Assembly (NCBI GenBank): GCA_017854585.1
Contig: JAFMHK010000027.1
Span: 1-44,203, forward strand
Direction of reading: 5' to 3'
Length of the DNA: 44,203 nucleotides
Origin: Paracoccaceae bacterium
GTDB lineage: Bacteria > Pseudomonadota > Alphaproteobacteria > Rhodobacterales > Rhodobacteraceae
Shown: in pieces, positions 17,909-27,711 of the stretch
Position numbering within the stretch: position 1 is the stretch's first letter
Layout of the letters: each line of letters begins with the position of its first letter
The notes under the pieces: model-generated
Database searches by the model: none
Told to the model about the DNA's origin: nothing
Seen by the model: only the letters and a program-made list of their open reading frames with translations
Made by a program: the position numbers and the translations under genes

Positions 17909-18361
17909 TCAACTATTCACGCCGATCCGGAACTGAACCACATTTTCATCACCGACCCGCTGATAGCTGAGGTCGTCGGCAAGCTCGCGGATCATCGCCC
18001 AACCGAACCCGCCTTCGGGCCAGTTTGCCACATCGTCGGGAATGGCGGAGGGAAGGTGCCCATCGGGCAGTTTTCCGCCCGGCATCGCAATGCCGAAATC
18101 CCTGATCTCGACCTGCAACGTGCTTGCAGCGGCGTCGACAAGGACGCTGATCTGGTTGGGTTCGGTCCCGCTATAGGCATGTTCGACGATATTGTTCAGG
18201 ATTTCGGCCAGCACGATTTCGGTTTGCATGATCTGATCGCCGCCGCACCCCAGTTGTCGCAGTGAATTGCAGATGTCAGTCAGGGCGTGCCGCACATCAC
18301 CGGAGGTTATGATGAAAAAGACGTTTGCGCCTTCGGATCTGGTCGCGTTGTGGTCGGTCAT
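17909..18361 (-). CDS. ATP-binding anti-sigma regulatory factor (RsbW/SpoIIAB-type)
   Basis: This 150-residue protein is a single GHKL ATPase domain of the anti-sigma kinase type: N box AEILNNIVEHAYSG, an acidic G1-like DFGIAMPGG, and a G2 box GGFGWAMIRELADDLSY. Such proteins bind a sigma factor or another target and phosphorylate a STAS antagonist on Ser or Thr. The gene just upstream on the same strand encodes exactly such a STAS protein, 15 bases away, so the two are almost certainly a partner-switching pair. No PP2C phosphatase or sigma factor lies nearby, so output and input are unknown. Confidence 0.88.
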   Translation of the reverse strand: MTDHNATRSEGANVFFIITSGDVRHALTDICNSLRQLGCGGDQIMQTEIVLAEILNNIVEHAYSGTEPNQISVLVDAAASTLQVEIRDFGIAMPGGKLPDGHLPSAIPDDVANWPEGGFGWAMIRELADDLSYQRVGDENVVQFRIGVNS

Positions 18362-18376
18362 GGGTGTTCCCCTGTC

Positions 18377-18727
18377 TCAGACAACATGGCCAGCGCCGTG
18401 AAACCGCATCGCATCATCGATCGTGGCGTGAATCTCAAAGACGGTGTTCATGCGCGTCAGGACCATGACCTTGGAAACTGCCGGACGCAGCCCCGCCAGA
18501 TCCAGTTTGCGGTCACGACCAATCAGTTTGCGAACGGCAACCACCGCGCCCAGTCCGCTGGAATCAAGGAAATCGACCTGCGACAGATCTAGAACGACAG
18601 GATCCGCCGTCTCGTCCAACAGGTTGCAGAACTGATCCTTGAATTGAATGGCCACCGAAGCATCAATGCGATCTTCGTCGACATGGATCACCATTACCGA
18701 GCCATTTCGTTGCGCGCTGATTTTCAT
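18377..18727 (-). CDS. STAS-domain anti-sigma factor antagonist
   Basis: The 116-residue protein is one STAS domain. Its phosphorylation loop reads DLSQVDFLDSSGLGAVVAV, with the Ser pair in the position that RsbV and SpoIIAA use as phospho-acceptor. In its unphosphorylated form such a protein captures its anti-sigma partner, here most likely the adjacent RsbW-type ATPase. It is the first gene of a two-gene transcript that diverges from the thiolase gene; the ~96-base gap must hold promoters for both. Confidence 0.88.
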   Translation of the reverse strand: MKISAQRNGSVMVIHVDEDRIDASVAIQFKDQFCNLLDETADPVVLDLSQVDFLDSSGLGAVVAVRKLIGRDRKLDLAGLRPAVSKVMVLTRMNTVFEIHATIDDAMRFHGAGHVV

Positions 18728-18823
18728 ACGTGTTCCCCGGACAAGAGCGTTGGTATGATGGTAGGGTTAAGGTCTTACCAATGGGTGCATGGCTGCCCAT
18801 GCGAAAAAGAGGGGAAACCTGTG

Positions 18824-20002
18824 ATGGACAACGTTGTCATTTGCGGCGCGGCACGGACGCCCATGGGCGGATTCCAAGGCGCATTGTCGCATGTCACGGC
18901 ATCCGATCTGGGCGGTGTCGCGATCCGGGCCGCATTGGCAGGGGCAGGGGCCGGGCCGGATCAGGTTGATGAGCTTTTGATGGGCTGCGTCCTGCCTGCA
19001 GGCCAAGGGCAAGCCCCTGCGCGACAGGCGGGTTTTTCCGCCGGTCTTCCCGAAAGTGTCCCCGCCACAACGCTTAACAAGATGTGTGGGTCGGGCATGA
19101 AGGCCGCAATGATCGCGTTCGATCAACTGGCGCTTGGTCAGGCTGATGTGATCGTGGCGGGCGGTATGGAAAGCATGACAAACGCGCCGTACCTCTTGCC
19201 GCAAATGCGGGGTGGCGCCCGGATTGGCCATGTCCAGACGTTGGACCACATGTTCCTTGATGGATTGGAAGATGCCTATGACAAGGGCCGCTTGATGGGC
19301 ACCTTTGCGGAAGACTGTGCCGAGGCGTTTCAATTCACCCGCGCCGCGCAAGACGACTATGCGCTTGGTTCGCTGCGCAATGCCTTGGCGGCGATCATGG
19401 GCGGTGCATTCGATGCAGAGGTTGCCCCCGTGACCGTGACCTCCCGCAAGGGCAGCGTGACGGTTGCCGAAGATGAGCAACCCGGCAACGCGCGCCCTGA
19501 AAAGATCCCGAACCTCAAACCGGCATTCCGTGATGGCGGCACGGTGACGGCGGCCAATTCCTCTTCCATTTCGGATGGGGCGGCGGCGCTTGTGCTGGCA
19601 CGTGAAGGGGCCGCCACTGACCATGGCCTTGCCATTCGCGCACGCATTCTTGGGCATGCGTCCCATGCGCAGGCCCCCGCGCTGTTTCCAACCGCGCCTA
19701 TCCCTGCCGCCGAAAAGCTGCTGAAAAAGCTGGGATGGACCACGGGTGACGTCGACCTGTGGGAAGTGAATGAGGCATTTGCTGTGGTCCCAATGGCCTT
19801 CATGCACGAACTGGGCATCCCGCGTGACAAGATCAACGTAAATGGCGGTGCCTGCGCGCTTGGCCACCCGATCGGGGCGTCCGGTGCGCGCATCATGGTG
19901 ACGCTGCTGAATGCGCTGGAGAGGCGCGGTCTGAAGCGGGGCATGGCCGCCATTTGCATCGGCGGCGGCGAAGGCACTGCAATCGCCATCGAACGGGTCT
20001 GA
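18824..20002 (+). CDS. Acetyl-CoA acetyltransferase (thiolase)
   Basis: The 392-residue protein is a full thiolase. The acyl-binding Cys88 lies in NKMCGSGMKAA, the His in WEVNEAFAVVPMA and GGACALGHPIGASGAR, and the second catalytic Cys in AAICIGGGEGTAIAIE. Biosynthetic thiolases condense two acetyl-CoA for polyhydroxybutyrate or the ethylmalonyl-CoA pathway, while degradative ones end beta-oxidation. The lack of a neighbouring fadB or phaB leaves the role open. The frame is open back to 18644, but the ATG at 18824 has a GAGGGG ribosome-binding site and gives the usual MDNVVICGAARTPMG start. Confidence 0.92.
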   Translation: MDNVVICGAARTPMGGFQGALSHVTASDLGGVAIRAALAGAGAGPDQVDELLMGCVLPAGQGQAPARQAGFSAGLPESVPATTLNKMCGSGMKAAMIAFDQLALGQADVIVAGGMESMTNAPYLLPQMRGGARIGHVQTLDHMFLDGLEDAYDKGRLMGTFAEDCAEAFQFTRAAQDDYALGSLRNALAAIMGGAFDAEVAPVTVTSRKGSVTVAEDEQPGNARPEKIPNLKPAFRDGGTVTAANSSSISDGAAALVLAREGAATDHGLAIRARILGHASHAQAPALFPTAPIPAAEKLLKKLGWTTGDVDLWEVNEAFAVVPMAFMHELGIPRDKINVNGGACALGHPIGASGARIMVTLLNALERRGLKRGMAAICIGGGEGTAIAIERV

Positions 20003-20081
20003 CATTCGCGGCTTCAAAATCCCGCTGGTATCGCAAGCAAGATACCTCCTATCCGCCCCTCCAGTTGCCAAAGGTAGTTCC

Positions 20082-20543
20082 ATGCGCGTCGATTACCCCA
20101 CCCTTGCCAAGACCATCGCCAGCCTCACCGAGGGTGAGACGGACCCCGTTGCGCTGATGGCCACGGTCACGTGCGAGGTTCACCACGCCGATGATCGTTT
20201 TGATTGGACCGGGTTTTATCGCGTGACCGAACCGGAGTTATTGAAGATCGGTCCTTATCAGGGTGGGCATGGCTGCTTGCAGATCCCGTTTTTACGCGGT
20301 GTTTGCGGTGCCGCCGCCCGCACGGGTCAGGTGCAACTGGTGCCGGATGTGGATGCTTTTCCGGGCCACATCGCGTGCGCCTCCTCTACCCGGTCCGAGA
20401 TTGTCTTGCCTGTCTGGGACGCAGCGGGAGATCTTGTTGCCGTCTTCGATATCGACAGCAATCAGCCCGATGCATTCAAGCAAGAAGATGCTGACGCACT
20501 GAGGGCCATCTTGCATGCAACCTTTGCGCGTCAATCTTTCTGA
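20082..20543 (+). CDS. msrC: Free methionine-(R)-sulfoxide reductase (GAF domain)
   Basis: This 153-residue single GAF domain has the fRMsr signature: DWTGFYRV, GPYQGGHGCLQIPFLRGVCG and PGHIACASSTRSEIVLPV, with the three conserved Cys (one in HGCLQI, one in GVCGAAA, one in HIACAS) that carry out catalysis and resolution. The enzyme reduces free methionine-R-sulfoxide in the cytoplasm as part of oxidative-stress repair. The thiolase ends 79 bases earlier, so a shared transcript is possible. The last 13 bases overlap the convergent rmuC gene. Confidence 0.92.
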   Translation: MRVDYPTLAKTIASLTEGETDPVALMATVTCEVHHADDRFDWTGFYRVTEPELLKIGPYQGGHGCLQIPFLRGVCGAAARTGQVQLVPDVDAFPGHIACASSTRSEIVLPVWDAAGDLVAVFDIDSNQPDAFKQEDADALRAILHATFARQSF

Positions 20544-22018
20544 GCAAGTCCTTCGACCAGTTCAAGCGCACTGAGTGCACGGGGCCTTTCGTCGATACGC
20601 TTGGGATCCTGCAAGGCGATGTTCGGGCTTTGGACAACGTGCATCGCCTCGAATTTTCGGGCGGTTGGCAAAACCCGCCCCTCAAGCGAGCCAACCGCAC
20701 GATTATAGCTTTCCACCGACCGTTCCAGCGCCGTCCCAACTTTTTCTAGATGACCCGCGAAGGTTGATAGCCTGTCGTAAAGCTCTTTCGCCTCGCGATG
20801 GATGGCCACGGCGTTCTCGGCAATCTTGTCTTGCTGCCAACCGAATGCGACCGCCCTCAGCAGCGCGATAAGCGTGGTGGGTGTGGCAATCAGAACCCGT
20901 GCCTCGATAGCGCGTTGCAGCAGGTCGGGATCAACCTCGGCGGCCGCCGACAAAAACGTGTCGCCGGGGATGAACATGACGACAAAGTCCGGCGTTCCAT
21001 CAAGCAGTTCATGATATTTCTTTGATGACAGGGCCCGGACATGTTCGCGCACCTGCGCGGCGTGACGGGCAATCGCGGCATCCCGCGCTTCGGGTGTCTC
21101 GGCCTCCAACGCGTCCAGATAGGCATCAAGCGGCGTCTTGGCGTCGACCACAAGGCTTCGCGCACCGGGCATTCGGACGACCGCATCGGGCCGTTTCAGG
21201 CCATCGACACCGCGAAAGCTTTGCTCGAGCCCGAAATCCACATGTTCGGACATCCCGCTCAACTCAAAGACCTGACGCAGTTGCATCTCGCCCCATCGAC
21301 CGCGCGTCTTGGGCGCGCGCAGGGCCTGCACCAGCTTGCGCGTTTCGCCTGTCAACGCACTTTGCCCCGATTTCAATTCATCCACCTGCGTCCGGATCGA
21401 CCCATAGGCATCGGTGCGGTTCTTCTCCAGATCGCGCAGCGCGGTGTCAAAGGCGCCAAGCCGTTCGTGCAGGGGTTTGACCATGGCGTCGATCGCTTGT
21501 CTGCGGGCTTCCAACTCTTGCGTGGCGGTTTCGGTATGGGTGGCGAACCGTTCGCTCACCCGATCGAGAAATGCCTTTGAATTCACCTCAAGCACTTCCG
21601 AGGCAAGGTTGCGAAAGCGTGACTGCAACGCTTCGTTCAGCCCGCGCAGTTCATCCAGCCGCGCGGCATGCGTCTCTTGCACGGTTTCCAGCCGCGCCTC
21701 GGCGGCTGTCAGCGCCCCGGCCAGTCGGTCGCGGTCATCGCGCAGTTCCGACATTGCGTTTTCCAACGCGGGCAGGCGGCTGGCATCTGCCTCGGCCACG
21801 GCACACCGCGCGCGGAGGCTGTCTGCCTCGGATAATTGGCGTTGCAGGGTCCGCAATCTGGCCCCCCGCATGATGGACGCGACCGCAAAGGCAGCGGCAA
21901 GAAAGAGCGTGACAAGAAAATAAACCGGCAGCGGGTCCGTGCCTGCGCCGAAAGGGCTGAACTGGCGCAGGGTATCGCCGAGCGCGTCAAGAAGGGTGAG
22001 GAAGGGGGCGTTATCCAT
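20531..22018 (-). CDS. rmuC: DNA recombination protein RmuC homologue
   Basis: The 495-residue protein has one N-terminal membrane helix (PVYFLVTLFLAAAFAVASIM), a coiled coil to about residue 210, and the RmuC nuclease-like domain: GRWGEMQLRQVFELSGMSEH, then SLVVDAKTPLDAYLDAL with the PD-(D/E)xK-like Asp and Lys. RmuC limits inversion between short inverted repeats in E. coli; recent work also ties it to DNA damage or plasmid defence, though its exact substrate is not settled. It lies 6 bases downstream of mutL on the same strand, so the two repair genes are probably co-transcribed. Confidence 0.93.
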   Translation of the reverse strand: MDNAPFLTLLDALGDTLRQFSPFGAGTDPLPVYFLVTLFLAAAFAVASIMRGARLRTLQRQLSEADSLRARCAVAEADASRLPALENAMSELRDDRDRLAGALTAAEARLETVQETHAARLDELRGLNEALQSRFRNLASEVLEVNSKAFLDRVSERFATHTETATQELEARRQAIDAMVKPLHERLGAFDTALRDLEKNRTDAYGSIRTQVDELKSGQSALTGETRKLVQALRAPKTRGRWGEMQLRQVFELSGMSEHVDFGLEQSFRGVDGLKRPDAVVRMPGARSLVVDAKTPLDAYLDALEAETPEARDAAIARHAAQVREHVRALSSKKYHELLDGTPDFVVMFIPGDTFLSAAAEVDPDLLQRAIEARVLIATPTTLIALLRAVAFGWQQDKIAENAVAIHREAKELYDRLSTFAGHLEKVGTALERSVESYNRAVGSLEGRVLPTARKFEAMHVVQSPNIALQDPKRIDERPRALSALELVEGLAQKD

Positions 22019-22024
22019 GTGCGC

Positions 22025-23863
22025 TCATGTCCGCCCGAACAGCCGTTCAATATCGCTCAATTTCAACTCCACATAGGTCGGTCGCCCGTGATTGCATTGG
22101 CCGGAATGGGGTGTCGCCTCCATCTCTCGCAACAGGGCGTTCATCTCTTCGCCACGCATCTGACGGCCCGACCGGATCGACCCGTGACACGCGACACGTG
22201 ACAAGATCGCTTCGATCCGCGCCTGCACTGTCGTGGTGCTGCCCAGATCGTCCAGTTCATCCAGAATGTCGCGCAACATTGCCTCGGCGTTTATCGGGCC
22301 AAGGATTGCGGGCGTTTCCCGCACCGCCACGGTGCCGGGGCCGAAGGGTTCGATAACCAGACCCAACCGCGCCAGATCATCGGCCATATCGAGCAGTTGT
22401 GCGGCATCCCCGCCCAGATTGACGATCTCGGGGATCAGCAGGGCCTGCGACGCGACGCCATTCTCGGCCATCTGGCGTTTAAGCTTTTCATAGACCAACC
22501 GTTCGTGGGCTGCATGCTGATCAACGATCACCATGCCGTCCGCCGTCTGCGCGATGATATAGTTCTCGTGCAGCTGCGCGCGTGCGGCGCCCAAGGGGCG
22601 GTGCGACATCTCATCAGGCTGTTCCAGAACCTCTTCGACCCGGCCCGTGGCAGGCGCAAACGCGGCGGCAAACCCTGACGCGGGTTCGGCCAAGCCAAAC
22701 CCCTGAGGCGAGCGCTGTACGGATGAGGCGCCAGCCCGATCCATCTGGTAGACCCGCGCAACCGAAGGTTCTGCGCGAAACGCCCCCAAGGTGGCATCCG
22801 CCAAAGTGGTTGATGCCCGGTGCCCGGCATTTGCCAGCGCATGCCGCAACGCGGTCACGATAAGGCCGCGCGCCAGACCGGGGTCGCGAAAACGCACTTC
22901 GGATTTTGCGGGGTGCACGTTCACATCCACACGGTCCGGTGGACAATCAAGAAACAGCGCCACCGCCGGATGCCGGTCGCGGCTCAGGAAATCCGCATAG
23001 GCCCCACGCAGCGCACCGATCAACAACTTGTCACGTACGGGACGCCCGTTCACGAATAGGAATTGCGCCACGGCCGCACCGCGCGAATAAGTGGGCAGGC
23101 CTGCGTATCCGATCAAGCGCAGCCCCTCGCGCTCCGCGTCTATGGCAAGGGCGTTGTCGGTGAATTCCCGTCCCATGACGGTTGCCAGCCGTCCACGCAG
23201 CGCAGCGAACAGATCGCCCTGTTCTGGATCGGCACGGAAGGTGACCCGCGGGGCATCGGTCACATCGATGAGGGAAAAGCCCACGCCCGGTTCCGCCATG
23301 GCCAGTCGCTTCACTATGTCGGCAATCGCCTGCATCTCGGCCCGTTCCGATCGCAGGAATTTAAGCCGCGCAGGCGTGGCGAAGAACAGGTCGCGCAGTT
23401 CCACGACCGTGCCGGTGCTGGCGGCGCAGGGTTTGACTGCGGCCATCGCGCCACCTGTCACGGTCAACACATGGCCGTCACCACCGGCGACACGGCTTGA
23501 GATCTTCAGCCGCCCGACCGCCCCAAGCGATGGCAATGCCTCGCCCCGGAACCCGAACGACCGGATATTGAGCAAATCGCTGCCATCGATCTTGGAGGTC
23601 GCATGCCGCGCAAGTGCGAGGGGCAGGTCTTCCGGGTGCATCCCGCAGCCGTCATCGGTGACGCGGATCAGGGATTTGCCGCCATGTGCGACCTCGACCG
23701 TGATCCGCCGTGCGCCCGCATCAATCGCGTTTTCAACCAGTTCTTTCACCGCGCTGGCGGGTCGTTCCACAACTTCACCGGCAGCGATGCGGTTGATCGC
23801 CGTTTCATCCAGTTGCCGGATAACGGGGTGCGTATCGCTTATGTTGGGGTGCTGTGCGGCCAT
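22025..23863 (-). CDS. mutL: DNA mismatch repair protein MutL
   Basis: The 612-residue MutL has the GHKL ATPase half ([42 protein letters not shown]) and a C-terminal half bearing the endonuclease motif DQHA-x2-E-x4-E, seen as [15 protein letters not shown], plus [12 protein letters not shown] and [11 protein letters not shown]. That marks the nicking type of MutL used by bacteria without MutH, so strand discrimination here should not need Dam methylation. The central linker (~340-430) is variable, as usual. It is followed by rmuC. Confidence 0.96.
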   Translation of the reverse strand: MAAQHPNISDTHPVIRQLDETAINRIAAGEVVERPASAVKELVENAIDAGARRITVEVAHGGKSLIRVTDDGCGMHPEDLPLALARHATSKIDGSDLLNIRSFGFRGEALPSLGAVGRLKISSRVAGGDGHVLTVTGGAMAAVKPCAASTGTVVELRDLFFATPARLKFLRSERAEMQAIADIVKRLAMAEPGVGFSLIDVTDAPRVTFRADPEQGDLFAALRGRLATVMGREFTDNALAIDAEREGLRLIGYAGLPTYSRGAAVAQFLFVNGRPVRDKLLIGALRGAYADFLSRDRHPAVALFLDCPPDRVDVNVHPAKSEVRFRDPGLARGLIVTALRHALANAGHRASTTLADATLGAFRAEPSVARVYQMDRAGASSVQRSPQGFGLAEPASGFAAAFAPATGRVEEVLEQPDEMSHRPLGAARAQLHENYIIAQTADGMVIVDQHAAHERLVYEKLKRQMAENGVASQALLIPEIVNLGGDAAQLLDMADDLARLGLVIEPFGPGTVAVRETPAILGPINAEAMLRDILDELDDLGSTTTVQARIEAILSRVACHGSIRSGRQMRGEEMNALLREMEATPHSGQCNHGRPTYVELKLSDIERLFGRT

Positions 23864-23909
23864 GCCGCTATAACTAGCATGCCCACACGCGATTCGGAAA
23901 CGGTCGGGA

Positions 23910-25223
23910 TCAGTTGCCCGTCATCAAACCCTGAGGCTGCCCCACGACCACGAAATTCAGTCTGTCGGGCTGCAAAAGGCGGGTCGCGACCCGTCGAATG
24001 TCGTCTTGCGTCACCGCCTCGATATAAGAGTTTCGTTCTTCGATATAGCTGGCCGGCATCTGATCGGATTGCATCGCAGCCATTATGTTGGCAATCGTGT
24101 CGTTGCCATCAAACCGCAGGGGGTACGCACCGGTCATGTACCGGATCGCCGCCGCCAGTTCCGCGTCGGTAACGCCATTTTCCGCGACGTCCGCCCATTG
24201 CGCCCGCGTCAGGTCGACCGCTTCGGCCACCAGATCGTTCGACGATGAGAATTGCCCCATCATCATCGGTGCATAGTCGGACAAGGCAAGGTAGCTGTAG
24301 ATGCCATAGGTGAGGCCGCGGTCGACCCGCACCGCCTGCATCAGGCGTGATCGAAACCCGCTGCCGCCCAGAATCTGGTTCAACACGAAAGCAGCGAAGA
24401 AATCTGGATCGTCGCGTTCAATACCCTGATGCCCGAACAAGGCGATGGACTGCGGCGTCGGGAATTCCACCACCGTTGTGCCACCCTCAAGCAGGTAAGG
24501 GGCCGGTCCGGGCAGGGTCGCGCCCACAACGGGCAGATCAGCCAACAAGTGATCGACCAGCGCGCCCAGTTCATCGGCCGTGATGTCACCGGCGGCCGCG
24601 ACAGAAACCCGGTCCAGCGCAAAGCTGGCCTGATGTGCTGCGAACATGTCGTCTTGCGTCAGGGCCGATACGCTTTCGGTCGTGCCCTCGCCCGCGGTGG
24701 CGTATGGGTGACCACCAAAGGCCATTGCGTTGAATGTTGCGCCGGCGATCTCATCGGGATCCTGTGCATCGCCTTCGATGCCGGCCAGAACCTGCGCGCG
24801 CACCCGTTCCAACGCGTCGGCGTCAAACCGTGGTGCGATGATGGCAGCGCGCAGCAGATCGACGGCGGCATCCCGGTTTTCGGTCAACATCTGGGCGGAA
24901 ATCACCACGCTATCGCGATAGGCCGAAAAGCCGAAGCTGGCGGCCAGTTCCTCGGTTGCAGTGGCAAAGCCATGTGCATCCAGATCGCCCGACCCCTCCT
25001 CAAGCAAGCCGACCATCAGGTTCACGGCCCCGCGTTTGCCTTCGGGATCAACCGATGTGCCGCCCCGAAACCAGATTTCCACCGCCACGAAGGGGATGGA
25101 GTCATCTTGCACCAGCCACGCTTGGATTCCACCCGGCGATGTCACTTCCTCGATATCAATGGCCCATGCGGGCAGGGCGAAAACGGCGGCCGTCAGCAAT
25201 GCCGCGACGCGGGACATGATCAT
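23910..25223 (-). CDS. M16 family metallopeptidase, probably non-catalytic subunit
   Basis: The 437-residue protein has a signal peptide ([19 protein letters not shown]) and two M16 domains, but the HxxEH zinc site is gone: the place where it should be reads [15 protein letters not shown]. It keeps the R/Y substrate segment [15 protein letters not shown] typical of the partner subunit. M16B peptidases often work as heterodimers of a catalytic and a substrate-binding chain, as in mitochondrial processing peptidase. The catalytic partner is the gene directly upstream, whose stop overlaps this start as ATGA (25220-25223). A second ATG (25217) follows two codons later. Confidence 0.92.
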   Translation of the reverse strand: MIMSRVAALLTAAVFALPAWAIDIEEVTSPGGIQAWLVQDDSIPFVAVEIWFRGGTSVDPEGKRGAVNLMVGLLEEGSGDLDAHGFATATEELAASFGFSAYRDSVVISAQMLTENRDAAVDLLRAAIIAPRFDADALERVRAQVLAGIEGDAQDPDEIAGATFNAMAFGGHPYATAGEGTTESVSALTQDDMFAAHQASFALDRVSVAAAGDITADELGALVDHLLADLPVVGATLPGPAPYLLEGGTTVVEFPTPQSIALFGHQGIERDDPDFFAAFVLNQILGGSGFRSRLMQAVRVDRGLTYGIYSYLALSDYAPMMMGQFSSSNDLVAEAVDLTRAQWADVAENGVTDAELAAAIRYMTGAYPLRFDGNDTIANIMAAMQSDQMPASYIEERNSYIEAVTQDDIRRVATRLLQPDRLNFVVVGQPQGLMTGN

Positions 25224-26569
25224 TGGATCACCTCTTGGGATTCTTCAGCGGGACGGGTCAGATAGCCGGTGACCGATGGAGTCTCGGCCAGTATGCGGCG
25301 CGCCACGTTCATCACGTCTTCAATCGTGGTTGAAGCAAGTATATCAGGCCATGCCTGCACATCTGCGACACTCAACCCTGATGTCAGTGCCGCGCCATAA
25401 TCGCGCGCAAGGCCCTGCACGTCGTCTTGCGCATAGATCTGTTGGGCGGACAGTTGGAATTGCACGCGCGCGAATTGCTCTGGGTCAATTCCCGTTTCAA
25501 GGAACTCGGAAATGACCCTGTCCAGATCGGCCTCGGCCTCCTCAAGCGTCACGCCGGGTACCGGGACATTGACGAGGGTAAAGGTATCGGGGTCATAACT
25601 GGTGCCGTTGTAATAGACGCCTGCGAACAGCGACCTGCCTTCTTCAACCTGCAACTGGCGCGAAAGCACTGCCGTGAAGTCACTGCCGCCCAGAATATTC
25701 GCCAGCAAGGTTACCGCCGCCGCTTCTGCCTGATCACCGGGTTCACGCACCGGCGCAAGCAAAAGGCGGCTGACGTAAGGGTTTGCAACGCGCTCATCCT
25801 CGAAAATAATCCGACGGTTTGTCGTGTGTGGCGGCTCGGCGGGGCGTTCGCGCAAGCTGATGCCCTCGGATGGCGCAAGCGGGCCATAATGCTGTTCGGC
25901 AAGGGCGCGGACATCGTTGGGTTCAACATCGCCAGCGACGATCAACACGGCATTGTTGGGCGCATAATAGAGTTCATAGAACGCAAGCGCGTCTTCAAGG
26001 CTGAGCGATTCCATCTCATGTCGCCACCCGATGATCGAGGTGTTGTAGGGATGGTTCAGAAAAAGCGCCGCGCGCATCTGTTCGCTGAAAAGGCCGCCGG
26101 GGCTGCTGTCCAAGCGCTGCGCCCGTTCTTCCAGAATCACACTGCGCTCGGTCCGGACCTGATCTTCGGTGATGATCAGATCGCGCATGCGATCGGCTTC
26201 CATTTCCATCATCAGGCCAAGCCGGTCCGATGCGACCCGCTGGAAATAGCCGGTATAGTCCCAGCTGGTAAACGCATTGTCGCTGCCGCCGTTTGCCTCG
26301 ACGATATCGCTGAACTCGCCATCGGCCAGATCATCGGTGCCCTTGAACATCAGGTGTTCCAGAAAATGGGCGATCCCCGACTGCCCCGGCTGTTCGTCGG
26401 CGGCGCCAACCCGGTACCAGACCATATGCACTACGGCAGGGCTGCGATGATCCTCGATCACCACCACATCCATTCCGTTATCAAGACGGAACTCGGTGAC
26501 TTCACCCGCCGCAAAACCGGCGACAGGAAGGCAGAACACGACGAATGAAAAAATGACTTGGCGCAGCAT
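25220..26569 (-). CDS. M16 family zinc metallopeptidase, catalytic subunit
   Basis: The 449-residue protein has a signal peptide (~22 residues) and an intact inverted zinc motif: HFLEH with His68, Glu71 and His72, and the distal Glu in RTERSVILEERAQR. It should act in the periplasm on peptides or misfolded protein fragments, together with the overlapping inactive partner. A C-terminal inactive M16 domain follows after residue ~200. It is the sixth gene of the minus-strand run that starts with rsmB. Confidence 0.93.
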   Translation of the reverse strand: MLRQVIFSFVVFCLPVAGFAAGEVTEFRLDNGMDVVVIEDHRSPAVVHMVWYRVGAADEQPGQSGIAHFLEHLMFKGTDDLADGEFSDIVEANGGSDNAFTSWDYTGYFQRVASDRLGLMMEMEADRMRDLIITEDQVRTERSVILEERAQRLDSSPGGLFSEQMRAALFLNHPYNTSIIGWRHEMESLSLEDALAFYELYYAPNNAVLIVAGDVEPNDVRALAEQHYGPLAPSEGISLRERPAEPPHTTNRRIIFEDERVANPYVSRLLLAPVREPGDQAEAAAVTLLANILGGSDFTAVLSRQLQVEEGRSLFAGVYYNGTSYDPDTFTLVNVPVPGVTLEEAEADLDRVISEFLETGIDPEQFARVQFQLSAQQIYAQDDVQGLARDYGAALTSGLSVADVQAWPDILASTTIEDVMNVARRILAETPSVTGYLTRPAEESQEVIQ

Positions 26570-26662
26570 CAGCGGCTCCCAGATAAAAAACCATTACAGG
26601 TAGATATTGGCCAAGGCGTACGCATCAAGCCAGATGACGCGCAAGTGACCGGATCCGGTTGG

Positions 26663-27175
26663 CTATTGGGTCGTCGCGGGAGGGGCGGATGGCGTGCGAA
26701 TGCCGGCGCGGCGCAGCCGTTCCAACTCGGCATAACGGTCCAGCGCCAGCGGCTGATATGCACGATAATAGACGTTCACGTCAAACAGCCGCTCCATCAA
26801 TCGGCCATCATTGCGGCGGCGATATTCGAGATCTTCGCTCGCCAGCGTTTCGCGGATGCCGGGGGTCACGCCGAAGCGGGTCGCATACCCCATCAGGTCG
26901 CCGCCCACGCCACCGGCGCGTTCGACGTTGCCGCCAAGCGCAGCAATTGCATCGGCCTCGGGGTTGGGATCGGCGCGGTTTGCGCCGCCTGGCGTCGGTG
27001 TCGGCAAGGCCGACAACTCGGTCGGGATGACCAATGGCTCATTCGGCAAGATCGCGAACTCGTCTGGCCCCGCCTCTGTATTGCGGAGGTTCATCAAACG
27101 CGGATCGGCCCCGCTACAGGCAGCAAGCGCCACCAGCAGGGTCAATGTCACAAATCCGGTGCCTAGACGCGTCAT
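26663..27175 (-). CDS. DUF3035 lipoprotein
   Basis: The ~170-residue protein has a lipoprotein signal ending LLVALAACSG (Cys at about residue 19) and then a DUF3035-type body: a Pro-rich stretch (PNEPLVIPTELSALPTPTPG) and a short helical tail. The family is common in Rhodobacterales next to lspA and M16 peptidases; no function is known to me. Starts are possible at 27223 (GTG), 27181 and 27175. The GGAG lies six bases before 27175, giving MTRLGTGF and a normal lipoprotein N-region. lspA, whose product would mature it, lies immediately upstream. Confidence 0.85.
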   Translation of the reverse strand: MTRLGTGFVTLTLLVALAACSGADPRLMNLRNTEAGPDEFAILPNEPLVIPTELSALPTPTPGGANRADPNPEADAIAALGGNVERAGGVGGDLMGYATRFGVTPGIRETLASEDLEYRRRNDGRLMERLFDVNVYYRAYQPLALDRYAELERLRRAGIRTPSAPPATTQ

Positions 27176-27219
27176 TGCCATCTCCTTCTTGGGCGGTTTA
27201 CCGCATCCGGCCCGCCCCG

Positions 27220-27693
27220 TCACGGGGTGATCTTCTTCGGTTCTGCAAAGAACAACAACCCGAATGCGCCTGCGAAGATGCCGATATCGGCAATGTTGAA
27301 CGCGAACGGGTTATCAATGCCACAGCACGACATGTTCAGAAAGTCTGCAACAGCACCATAAATCAGCCGATCGACGGTGTTGCCAAGCGCGCCGCCAATC
27401 ACCGCACCGGCCGAAATCAGGGCAATCGGGCGGGTCAATCCCGTGCGGGCCCACCACAGCAGCCAGACCGTGATTGCAACGGCAATTCCGATCAGCACCC
27501 ACCGCGTTGTTTCCGGCCCACCTGAAAACAGGCCAAAGTTGATGCCCGTGTTCCACCCCATGCGGAATGTCAGGAACGGCGGAAACACATCGATAGCGCC
27601 GCGTTCGGCCAATCCGGCCCAGTGCACGACCAGCCACTTGCTGATCTGATCGATGAAGAACCAGATGGCGGCGGAAATCAGGGTCAGGCGCAT
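27220..27693 (-). CDS. lspA: Lipoprotein signal peptidase (signal peptidase II)
   Basis: The 157-residue protein has four membrane helices and the two catalytic Asp boxes of LspA: GALGNTVDRLIYG and FNIADIGIFAGAF. It cleaves prolipoprotein signal peptides after diacylglyceryl modification of the lipobox Cys. Within this window the DUF3035 protein and the SLT lipoprotein are likely clients. It lies between purH and the DUF3035 gene on one strand, each within 50 bases. Confidence 0.95.
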   Translation of the reverse strand: MRLTLISAAIWFFIDQISKWLVVHWAGLAERGAIDVFPPFLTFRMGWNTGINFGLFSGGPETTRWVLIGIAVAITVWLLWWARTGLTRPIALISAGAVIGGALGNTVDRLIYGAVADFLNMSCCGIDNPFAFNIADIGIFAGAFGLLFFAEPKKITP

Positions 27694-27711
27694 GGGAGCT
27701 CCGTAATATGT

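Noticed and set aside
25427..26548. 373-codon plus-strand frame across the M16 peptidase
   Set aside because: Antisense to a gene with intact catalytic motifs; no recognisable domain.
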